Positions 15,089-21,977 of a DNA stretch of 22,250 nucleotides are shown here, piece by piece (within the stretch, counting starts at the first letter, position 1; each line of letters begins with the position of its first letter). Made by a program: the position numbers and the translations under genes. Source of the DNA: a virus. Location: the IMG/VR virus record IMGVR_UViG_3300040946_000369, positions 1 through 22,250 of that record. One strand, given 5' to 3'. The notes beneath the pieces were generated by a model. The model did no database searches. It was not told where the DNA came from and was given only the letters and a program-made list of their open reading frames with translations.

Positions 15089-15101
15089 TGGGGCGTATTG
15101 C

Positions 15102-16877
15102 CTAGCTTTGATTGGTTGGCCCCGTATAGGGACTGAGTGGTTTACCATCGGGGCCTTCAATCGAAGGCGCGATGATGTCTGGGCGGCGGATTACTACCAT
15201 AGACGACAACCAGCAAAACAAGAATGAGTGAAAGGAATCGTCTGGAGTACCCGCTTTATGGTCGTATTTGACCATGCGTAACGTGTCATTGTACTCGCTA
15301 TAAATTGCCGTAAAGTCCTCAGCGAACGGCTTCTTGAACTCGTCCCATTTGGGGAACTCGGCTTTACCTTTTTTGATGGCCTCAAAGATGGCGCTCATCA
15401 CAGCGGTACGATGGACCTTCCAGCGCATCATTTTGACGTCAAATACGACCTTCTTATTTATGCGCGCCATGTACTGAAACTGATGAACACGGGCGTTACC
15501 AAATGCGCGTACTAGGTGATGGTTCATCCCGAAACCATAGCCGTGGTCACAGCCTATTGTGGCGGCATTGAAATGGTTAGCAGTGTCCAGAATGATCTTT
15601 ATCTGAACGCCTGGATCTGCTTCCTCACCCACAAAGCGGTGCATGTACACGACACGAAAGCGATCCTTTACGTAAGTCGCTATCGTCATTACAGTGTAGC
15701 TGTTATTACCACTCCCCCAATCTATACCAAAAAAGAATGGCTCAGATAACGACTGGTTACGGATTGATTCCAGCTCCGATATCGAGTGTGTACCACACTG
15801 CGCCTGAAGCTGCGCTCTAGTGATTGGGCGAGTGCCGGCCTCATAAGAAATACCCAAACACTCATTCATAAACTGAGCGCGTGGATAATTTTCGTAGTCG
15901 TGCAGAACCTCACCCCAGCTACGGATCTTCCATGGCACCATGAGCTGAGGGATACGGTAGCTTTCCCAAGGTACCTTCTGCCGTTCTTCATCAGGCTCTA
16001 CCATCCACGCCCATTGAGATCGTTCGCCTTGTGGATCAATTGCTTTTCCACACTTAGCGCATATTGGTCCCACTTTACCGATATTCTTCTCACCCAATAT
16101 ATTCCAGTTGCCGCACCCTTCGCAGGGAACAACCCACTCTCCCTGTGTACTCCTATTCGCCCGGTACTCCTCCATGATGTTATCCAAGCTTTTGGGCGTA
16201 CCTGAGTATGTATATCCTTTCCAACGCTCTATGGCGTGTGATGTGCACTGTTCAATGATAGGAACACAAGCGCGAAGGATATCCTGGAATTCATCTATGC
16301 TTAATCTATCGACGGCGTTACCTCGCGTTCGATCGGCGTTGAGAAACGCATAACGAAGAACGATCTTTGAGCGGTTTATGAACTGCTTCTCAAAGATATT
16401 CTGACTCAGCATCCGCGTAGTAAACTGACTGAGTATGGGACTTGTCTCAATGGGCTCTTTAATGCGGTCATTCGAAAATGTCTTCGTCTGCGATGCGGAA
16501 GGGCTAACATACATTTGACGCAAACCCGCTACGAGCATAGCGTAACAAAGTGATCTATTTCCGAGTAATGTCGTCTTTTCAGTCTGACGGGCTGCACACA
16601 GCAAAATACGCCGTGCTGGGCTGTCGTAAATTTGCTTTAAGTGCCGGCGTCCAGCAAAAGAAAAAGGTCCGTACCCAGTGCCGTCATCTTTAGGAATAAG
16701 AAATGTTCGCGCTGTGAACTGAGATGGGCGCAGTGCTGGTATACTTGGCGCGGTCTCTTTAGCTCTGCGCAAGACAATAGACTCTTCTTTAGGAGGTACT
16801 TCAGGCACCCAAGGCTCGTCATCAAACCAGGTATCGTCGTAGTCGTCCTCAGGCTGTATTTGTGCGGAGATACCCAT
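15102..16877 (-). CDS. terL: Large terminase subunit (591 aa)
   Basis: This is the ATP-driven DNA packaging motor with headful or site-specific nuclease. ATPase domain: a deviant Walker A at 96-103 (ARQTEKTT, with Glu in place of the usual Gly before Lys101), Walker B at 191-196 (RLSIDE, D195/E196) and a coupling motif YSGTPKS at 224-230. A zinc-ribbon-like insert has C252/C255 and C273/C276. The RNase H-like nuclease domain starts FFGIDWGSG (D386), with GCDHGYGFG (D444) and GTPDDSFH (D546/D547). Length is usual. CGAGG lies 6 nt before the ATG. The start codon overlaps the start of a divergent plus-strand ORF in the tetramer CATG. The assignment rests on motif order and is firm. Confidence 0.93.
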   Translation of the reverse strand: MGISAQIQPEDDYDDTWFDDEPWVPEVPPKEESIVLRRAKETAPSIPALRPSQFTARTFLIPKDDGTGYGPFSFAGRRHLKQIYDSPARRILLCAARQTEKTTLLGNRSLCYAMLVAGLRQMYVSPSASQTKTFSNDRIKEPIETSPILSQFTTRMLSQNIFEKQFINRSKIVLRYAFLNADRTRGNAVDRLSIDEFQDILRACVPIIEQCTSHAIERWKGYTYSGTPKSLDNIMEEYRANRSTQGEWVVPCEGCGNWNILGEKNIGKVGPICAKCGKAIDPQGERSQWAWMVEPDEERQKVPWESYRIPQLMVPWKIRSWGEVLHDYENYPRAQFMNECLGISYEAGTRPITRAQLQAQCGTHSISELESIRNQSLSEPFFFGIDWGSGNNSYTVMTIATYVKDRFRVVYMHRFVGEEADPGVQIKIILDTANHFNAATIGCDHGYGFGMNHHLVRAFGNARVHQFQYMARINKKVVFDVKMMRWKVHRTAVMSAIFEAIKKGKAEFPKWDEFKKPFAEDFTAIYSEYNDTLRMVKYDHKAGTPDDSFHSFLFCWLSSMVVIRRPDIIAPSIEGPDGKPLSPYTGPTNQS

Positions 16878-17268
16878 GCAAAACCTCGAAGAAACGAACG
16901 ACCCTAGAAAGGCACTTGAGGAAATCTATAGCTGGTTGAGCGCAGGTGGAGACTACTTTCTAGGCGGTTGGTCTATGGATACCGACGAAAGAAAAGAGTC
17001 GCACAGGGTGACACTCCAGGTTCAGCATATTCCCGCGACGATGCACCGGGCAATTAAAGGCGTTATTCAAGACGTAGCTTTATGCGTAGGCTGGAGAGCT
17101 TTGGCTTTGAAAATCACGAATAGCCTGGTGGAGTTTACGCTCAAACCCTACCCGCGTGAGGAGCGGACGCGGCGAGAAGCGCGTCGTGAAGAGTATCGTC
17201 AAGACGCAAAAAGAAAGCGTCTAGATACGCCGCCAAGTCAAGAAGGTGACCATAACCCTGAGCTTTGA
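16876..17268 (+). CDS. Small protein of unknown function (130 aa)
   Basis: The ATG at 16876-16878 has GGAG 6 nt upstream and shares CATG with the terL start on the other strand. The first 95 residues look folded, with alternating strands and helices (DYFLGGWSMDTDERKE, HRVTLQVQHIP, ALALKITNSLVEFTLKPY). The last 35 are very charged and probably disordered (REERTRREARREEYRQDAK). The 3' 128 bp overlap the end of the convergent 156-aa gene. Both ORFs have a good SD and protein-like composition, so both are kept, though one of them could be shorter or unexpressed. The family is not recognised. Its place against terL suggests a packaging or regulatory role only by association. Confidence 0.6.
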   Translation: MQNLEETNDPRKALEEIYSWLSAGGDYFLGGWSMDTDERKESHRVTLQVQHIPATMHRAIKGVIQDVALCVGWRALALKITNSLVEFTLKPYPREERTRREARREEYRQDAKRKRLDTPPSQEGDHNPEL

Positions 17269-17611
17269 ACCACCAGCTTGCTACTTCAGGCGTGTATTTT
17301 GCCACAATTCTTGGCGCATCGGCCTTGAAATGCTCCTTAGCTACTACACTAAGCGTAGCGGCGAACGTGTTGAGCCACCAGTATTCCAATTGTTTGATGT
17401 CCCACGCTGCCTTAAGCTTGTCCGACACAAAGAAATGGATAATTACAGCCCTGTCGTTGAGCGTATGCTCCGCAGTAAAATAACGAAAACTGACAGGAGT
17501 AAACGTAAGGGCCTGAGGTACACCCATATGCCCTTGAAACTCAGCTGCAGCAAAGCTCTCGGGGCTACCATCTGCTACGGCCACTACTCGCTCTGACACG
17601 TTACTTGTCAT
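17141..17611 (-). CDS. Unknown protein upstream of terL (156 aa)
   Basis: The ATG at 17609-17611 has GAGGT 5-6 nt upstream and overlaps the end of the preceding 335-aa gene by 11 bp, so translation is probably coupled. The sequence is mixed alpha/beta with many aromatics (VSFRYFTAEHTL, AVIIHFFVSDKLKAAWD, LEYWWLNTF, GYGHLLDLAAYLDAFF). No signal peptide or clear membrane helix is seen. Its 3' end overlaps the plus-strand 130-aa gene by 128 bp. No family is recognised. The position just before terL would suit a packaging accessory factor, but nothing in the sequence demonstrates it. Confidence 0.75.
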   Translation of the reverse strand: MTSNVSERVVAVADGSPESFAAAEFQGHMGVPQALTFTPVSFRYFTAEHTLNDRAVIIHFFVSDKLKAAWDIKQLEYWWLNTFAATLSVVAKEHFKADAPRIVAKYTPEVASWWFKAQGYGHLLDLAAYLDAFFLRLDDTLHDALLAASAPHAGRV

Positions 17612-18608
17612 TGTCTACCTCTGTGTGTGCAGGGAGCTCTAGGCTCTCTGTAAAGTTACCATTGGACAGCGCTCTGACTGTAGGAATTTCATTTAGATCT
17701 GTAGTCAACGCCACTAGCGCCAGGTTCTTATTACTTTCTACAATCCCGTCATCTTTAGCGCGCAGGATATTATCCATATTTACGGCTACGGTAGCTAGAT
17801 CGCGCGCCTCCGTAGCTGACTTAGGACCACCCCTAAGCAAAGCTTCTTGCACCGCGATGATGGAGATCGTCCTAGCCCCTTCTGCCAACGCGCTGTAATC
17901 AGCCCTGTTCGGCTTTAGTCCATGCCGCAGCTGAAGCTTCATAGCTGCCAGCTTGGGCGTTGGTGAATTGACTGCCATGTAGCGCGCGTCGCTGTACATA
18001 GCCTGCTTCATCGCTTTGGCACGAATTAAATCCTCTGGGGAGCTACCATCTAGCATCATGTCATCAACGCGAATGGACATGAGGGCACGTAACTCTGTGG
18101 AGTCTACGAGGCTAGTGTTAAAAAAGAAATGCTCAAAGTACTCGATGGCCTTGGGCGCAACATTAAACCCAAAGCGCCTAAGGCGCGTACAGATTACAAG
18201 CAATGGCTCTTCAACAAGAATAAGCGCTTCTACTAGCTCTTTTGCACGAGGATCCTCTAGAATACTTAAGGCATTTGTAGCGTGCGCATTACGAAAGAAA
18301 AGGTTGTGTACCTTATGCTGCTGCAGAAAAGTGTAGGAGGGAACATCGGACTCCACCATAGGGAAAAACGGAGTTGGTGGATGCAACGTAGCTCGCAACT
18401 GCGCTAAGTATCGACCGCCAGGATAATCCAAGTGATGCTCGCGCAATGTCCTTATGATGTCTTCATCCGACAGCTTGTCGGGTAAAAGCATCAGGTAGCG
18501 AATATAGACCTCAGCGGGGCTTCTGCGCACAGCCATGCTTAGACCATACACCGTGCAAAAGATCAGCGCCAGCAGGCATAACAGTAATGGAGGAACCAAT
18601 GACGCCAA
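17601..18608 (-). CDS. Helical protein of unknown function before terL, start uncertain (335 or 311 aa)
   Basis: The longest form starts with a TTG at 18608 and would begin with a very hydrophobic stretch (LLLCLLALIFCTVYGL, residues 8-23), like a signal anchor. The first ATG is at 18536 (MAVRRSPAEVYIRYLM, 311 aa). Neither has a convincing SD. The body is alpha-helical, with DKLSDEDIIRTLREHHLDYP near the N-terminus and a region rich in Leu/Arg/Phe (LVICTRLRRFGFNVAP, IEYFEHFFFNTSL). Helical proteins just upstream of terL can be packaging subunits, but no helix-turn-helix is clear. The stop at 17601 overlaps the next gene. The plus-strand 65-aa gene's ATG lies within 10 bp of the TTG, so the long form would overlap it. 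Confidence 0.75.
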   Translation of the reverse strand: MASLVPPLLLCLLALIFCTVYGLSMAVRRSPAEVYIRYLMLLPDKLSDEDIIRTLREHHLDYPGGRYLAQLRATLHPPTPFFPMVESDVPSYTFLQQHKVHNLFFRNAHATNALSILEDPRAKELVEALILVEEPLLVICTRLRRFGFNVAPKAIEYFEHFFFNTSLVDSTELRALMSIRVDDMMLDGSSPEDLIRAKAMKQAMYSDARYMAVNSPTPKLAAMKLQLRHGLKPNRADYSALAEGARTISIIAVQEALLRGGPKSATEARDLATVAVNMDNILRAKDDGIVESNKNLALVALTTDLNEIPTVRALSNGNFTESLELPAHTEVDNDK

Positions 18609-18796
18609 AACTGGAAGAGAAGCTTCGTACCCTTAATAGCGAAACCTCGCGAGGTATTCTCGAGGCGCGTGAGCTCATTGAGTTCACTGAAAAAATCGCA
18701 GACGCTGCACGCGCTGCGAACCGACACGTTATTCGTCTAGCATTACCTGGTTTACAAATACCTGGAGAACGCTCCAGGTTGTTCTGTGAGCGCTAA
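18599..18796 (+). CDS. Small helical protein, unknown function (65 aa)
   Basis: The ATG at 18599 follows GGAGGA (18589-18594) at a 4-nt spacing, a strong SD. That is better than the in-frame ATG at 18587, which lies before the SD. The product is helical and charged (KLEEKLRTLNSETSRGIL, ELIEFTEKIADAARAANR), with a Pro/Gly turn near the end. It is divergent from the 335-aa gene and convergent with the 684-aa gene. The last codons carry an 8-bp hairpin. Function is unknown; the short length leaves some chance that it is not a gene. Confidence 0.55.
   Translation: MTPKLEEKLRTLNSETSRGILEARELIEFTEKIADAARAANRHVIRLALPGLQIPGERSRLFCER
18760..18779 (-). terminator. 8-bp hairpin, possible minus-strand terminator
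   Basis: ACCTGGAG and CTCCAGGT pair perfectly around a 4-nt loop. On the minus strand it lies about 90 nt after the 684-aa gene and is followed by ATTTGT, a weak U-rich tail. On the plus strand it is inside the 65-aa ORF. It could end fibre-gene transcription before the packaging genes. Confidence 0.4.
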
Positions 18797-18845
18797 AAGC
18801 TCAACACCGTAAACAGCAATGCCCTGCGCCGAAGGCCATAGGTAA

Positions 18846-18883
18846 GCGCGCTACGCGCAAAGAAAAGGTGCTACCTTTTCTTT
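18846..18883. terminator. Tandem hairpins overlapping the 684-aa gene's stop codon
   Basis: GCGCG-CTA-CGCGC (18846-18858) abuts AAAGAAAAGGT-GCT-ACCTTTTCTTT (18859-18883), a perfect 11-bp stem with a 3-nt loop. The second stem encodes LKKR and the stop of the 684-aa gene. Its 3' arm is U-rich on both strands, so it may work in either direction between the two convergent genes. Confidence 0.5.
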
Positions 18884-20925
18884 AGCTTATAAAACGCGCT
18901 TACTCTTGGCGCTATAGTACCAATATGCTTCTTATCACTAGGTGTGAATACAGTAACTGTGGGCGTTACTCCGTGCAAGACAGCAATGAGAGGGTTAGCC
19001 CTTACATCTACTCTGCTACCTACCGCTGCGCCAATTACTGTACTTGGCGCTTGCTTTTTCGCTAGTGCAGCTACGCATACTTTTGGTGCTGGCGCATAGC
19101 TGTATAAAGGTGGAGCTGCCGGACCTGATAAAGGTGGAGCTGCCGGACCTGGTAAAACCTCCGCATCAAACCGTAGCAACGCCGACTGCCGTATAACCAA
19201 GTCAGCAGGGCAAAGCACGTATTCGTATTGTCCCCGAGTCAGCGCAGCATGAAAAATGGGTGCATCCTGCACCACGCTTATTTCTTCAGACGCGCTTCGG
19301 CTATACCCTACACTAAGCCAATTGCTATCGTTTAAGCTGTAAACCGCATCTTGTAAACTACGCCATACTTGCAGCAAGTTGCTAACAATGTCGTTAGGCG
19401 CACAGGTGCACTCGCCAATATTTATTGCTAAAACAAGCAGTCTGTCTATTGAATCAACTTGCGCATACAAGTATTCCGTACCTATACGTACTAAACCGGT
19501 ACACCGCGTAATAAAATCTGTAGGCGCACTCAGGTACTCCAGTCCAACACGTGTACGCGAAAGCATGCGCTGTTGAGTATCCACTAGCGCGTCGATGGTT
19601 TCTACCACGTTTCTGTACAACGAGCGCTGCTCATACTCAAAATCAGTCGCAGCGCCTACAGTGTCATAAATAGCTCTATACTCATTGCAGGCTCTAGCAG
19701 CTACATCGGCTATTGGTGCAAGTGGCTCTGATGCTGCGCGTGTACCGGCTACTACACGTACAGCCACGTCTGACACCGCCATCAACGCTTCCGTCAAAAC
19801 TCGCAGGCCATAAAACACACGAGCTGTAACATCCATAATGGCTGCCACGGATTCCGTCGCGTACACGTGAAGCACCCGTTGCAGCAGAGAGAAATCCGAG
19901 AGTACGCTAAGGCTTTCAGGCAAATAACGATGCAAAACTTGTGCATGCGCCGCCACGTCACTTGGTAAGAGCGTGGTCTCGTAAAAGCTCCTACCGAGCG
20001 TAGTTGCTCGTATAAAAGCATCTGTAGTAGCAGCTACACTCTCAGGCTCACCCCTAATATGCGTAGCTGTACGCCCAAGAGAGTCTGTAGGCGCAAGCAC
20101 ATTCTCAGAGTATCCCCTAGTCAATACCTGTGTTCTGCTAAATGCGTCTATTACCGCACTTGTACTTTCAGAAAAACCGCGGTGTAGAACCTGAACTTTA
20201 ACCAAGCCATCCGTTACCGCAGATACTGATTCAGCAAGTGTACGGGTAAGTATCTGTGCACGCGATGAGGAATCTGCAGTGGCCGTGACTGTTTCTGCAC
20301 CAGCTCGATACAAGCCACGTGCGCTGCTAGGTGCGTCTATAAACGAAGACATCGTTTCACTGACCGCGTTGATTAATACCTGGGTACGCCCAACGGAGTC
20401 GATCAATACCAATATAGACTCCGCGGCACCACACTGCAGCGCTTGGGTACGCGTAGGAACATCCGTAGGTGCCAGCGCTGTCTCGCTAGTACTATTTGGT
20501 ATCGTTACCGCACGCAACACAGAATCAGTAAACGCACTTACAGCTTCTGTACCACCGCGCGCGAGTGTACTTACTCGTACCGGCGCGTCTGTTAGCCCAA
20601 TTGCACTTTCTGCAGCATTGCGAGATTCTGCCGCAACACGCGTTGGAGTATCAACAGGAATAAAAACCGTATCTGCTGCATTTCGCCCCAGTGCATCTAC
20701 TCGAGTAGCTGCATCCGTTAGAATGCTGACGCTATCGTTTGAACCACGAAGTAGCGTCTGTGCTATGGCAGGTGCAGCTGTAGGCGCACTTACGTTTTCG
20801 CTACTTCCTTTAGAAAGCTTAAGAATAAACGGTTCATCAATATCGAACCAAATAGGCGCGGATAAATCCTTGTCAAACCAGCCGAGAGGTCGCGCATCCG
20901 CTTCGAACGTAGCTAGGTTTGCCAC
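18871..20925 (-). CDS. Fibre-like protein of 26 tandem 21-residue repeats (684 aa)
   Basis: After a short N-terminal module (1-37, with LGWFDKDLSAPIWFDID), residues 38-583 divide without gaps into 26 units of exactly 21 residues. The pattern is x-R-x-x-x-E-[ST]-[VL]-x-[AS]-x-x-D-x-x-x-R-x-x-x-L. Glu at unit position 6 and Asp at 13 are the most constant. Units are diverged, so the array is old and not a recent DNA-level expansion. The C-terminal 101 residues include a Gly/Pro/Ala linker with an 8-residue duplication, then a beta-rich end (VCVAALAKKQAPSTV, TVTVFTPSDKKHIGTI). A regular array fits a solenoid or long fibre shaft, for example a tail fibre or head fibre. The start is GTG at 20925; AGGG lies about 9 nt upstream. 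Confidence 0.82.
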   Translation of the reverse strand: MANLATFEADARPLGWFDKDLSAPIWFDIDEPFILKLSKGSSENVSAPTAAPAIAQTLLRGSNDSVSILTDAATRVDALGRNAADTVFIPVDTPTRVAAESRNAAESAIGLTDAPVRVSTLARGGTEAVSAFTDSVLRAVTIPNSTSETALAPTDVPTRTQALQCGAAESILVLIDSVGRTQVLINAVSETMSSFIDAPSSARGLYRAGAETVTATADSSSRAQILTRTLAESVSAVTDGLVKVQVLHRGFSESTSAVIDAFSRTQVLTRGYSENVLAPTDSLGRTATHIRGEPESVAATTDAFIRATTLGRSFYETTLLPSDVAAHAQVLHRYLPESLSVLSDFSLLQRVLHVYATESVAAIMDVTARVFYGLRVLTEALMAVSDVAVRVVAGTRAASEPLAPIADVAARACNEYRAIYDTVGAATDFEYEQRSLYRNVVETIDALVDTQQRMLSRTRVGLEYLSAPTDFITRCTGLVRIGTEYLYAQVDSIDRLLVLAINIGECTCAPNDIVSNLLQVWRSLQDAVYSLNDSNWLSVGYSRSASEEISVVQDAPIFHAALTRGQYEYVLCPADLVIRQSALLRFDAEVLPGPAAPPLSGPAAPPLYSYAPAPKVCVAALAKKQAPSTVIGAAVGSRVDVRANPLIAVLHGVTPTVTVFTPSDKKHIGTIAPRVSAFYKLKKR
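19104..19151. repeat. Two perfect 24-nt tandem copies
   Basis: The 24-nt unit ATAAAGGTGGAGCTGCCGGA+CCTG occurs twice back to back (19104-19127 and 19128-19151). It lies in the linker after the 21-residue array of the 684-aa protein and encodes G-P-A-A-P-P-L plus one variable residue. It is a recent in-frame duplication. Confidence 0.9.
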
Positions 20926-20935
20926 GAGCTAAACC

Positions 20936-21967
20936 CTAACTGTACTGATCAACAATCCAACATCCAGCAGATCCATTACCGCCAGTACGCACAGCAGACG
21001 CACCAGTAAACGCGCCGCTGCCGCCTGCTCCATACCCTGTTGCATTATTTCCATTACCGACAGCGTTAATACCCAACCCACCCGCACCAAGTGGGCTTGA
21101 TCCACCATTACCGCTGACTCCAATAGGCGTAGCAACAACCAACGTTACACCAGGGTAACCAGGATATCCTGCTATATTCACGTCACCGTTTGTAGATACA
21201 GCGCCACCAGCGCCGCCTAGATACGAAATAAGCGTCGTAACCGCAGTTGCTACAGGAGCACCCACGCCACCGTTCGCTGTATACGTAGTCACGCCAACAA
21301 CAAAGGTGCTATTCGTGCCGTTGCCACCAAGTGCACCGCTAGCCCCAGCTCCTGCTGGACCGCACGTGTACGCATAAGAAGTATTAGGAGATACAGCAAC
21401 AGTCTTTTCTATGTAGCTTCCAGCGCCACCTCCGCCACCGGCAGCAGCCGCAGATGCCAAAGAAGTGCATCCAGCACCACCTGCTCCGCCACCTACACCG
21501 CGAATACGGATTGTGCTGCAACTACCCGTCGTAGTGAAATTTCCAGAAGCCGAAGTAAGCAACGTGCTGCCAAGGTATCGACCGGTAAGCGGTGTCTGTA
21601 TCTTACCGCCACTAGAATCATAAAGAGACCAATCAACGCCCTCTTCATAACTAAACGTGTAGCTCGGCTGTAACGCAAATGAGAATAGTGGCTCAACGTT
21701 TGTGCCATCCGTATGCTGAAGCGTGATAACGTTCGAGGATGCCCCACCGTTACGAACAGTAATTTTCTTTACGTTGGTATACGTGCTCGATGCCACCGCA
21801 GGTGTAATCTGCGTCGTTGTAGCCGTCGAGATTGTAGCTGTATTTTGATACTCTGGCGTTACAGTAGTGCCGCTAATGCTTACGCATGAGACATGCGCAT
21901 TGATCGTCCCGGCCGACCCGGTAATCAGATTTATGAGCGATCCGGTTGTACAAAGCAGATATCCCAT
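20936..21967 (-). CDS. Glycine-rich fibre/adhesin-like protein (343 aa)
   Basis: Residues 1-135 look like a small beta-sandwich domain common in phage fibre-region proteins (TNVKKITVRNGG, VITLQHTDGTNVEP, GVDWSLYDSSGGKI). Residues 136-160 lead into a glycine-rich domain (about 160-335) with many GG and GxGG runs, resembling polyglycine adhesin-type tips and ending GNGSAGCWIVDQYS, a typical C-terminal closing strand. This would act at the particle surface in receptor binding or fibre assembly. The ATG is at 21965-21967, with a weak AAGC-type SD. It is followed 10 bp later by the repeat protein and preceded by another beta-rich fibre-region gene. It could equally be a baseplate-attached or head-fibre protein. 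Confidence 0.78.
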   Translation of the reverse strand: MGYLLCTTGSLINLITGSAGTINAHVSCVSISGTTVTPEYQNTATISTATTTQITPAVASSTYTNVKKITVRNGGASSNVITLQHTDGTNVEPLFSFALQPSYTFSYEEGVDWSLYDSSGGKIQTPLTGRYLGSTLLTSASGNFTTTGSCSTIRIRGVGGGAGGAGCTSLASAAAAGGGGGAGSYIEKTVAVSPNTSYAYTCGPAGAGASGALGGNGTNSTFVVGVTTYTANGGVGAPVATAVTTLISYLGGAGGAVSTNGDVNIAGYPGYPGVTLVVATPIGVSGNGGSSPLGAGGLGINAVGNGNNATGYGAGGSGAFTGASAVRTGGNGSAGCWIVDQYS

Positions 21968-21977
21968 GTCTGCTTAG

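Noticed and set aside
15075-15099. Possible terminator between the plus-strand 234-aa gene and terL
   Set aside because: Only a 6-bp AATACG/CGTATT stem with a 13-nt loop and no T run; too weak to call.
19176-20814. The repeat array as a CRISPR or DNA-level tandem repeat
   Set aside because: The 63-nt units are strongly diverged in DNA; only the protein pattern repeats, in one open frame.
20279-20932. 217-codon plus-strand ORF
   Set aside because: It is a periodic shadow of the 21-residue repeat array on the other strand; its apparent repeats follow from the real ones.
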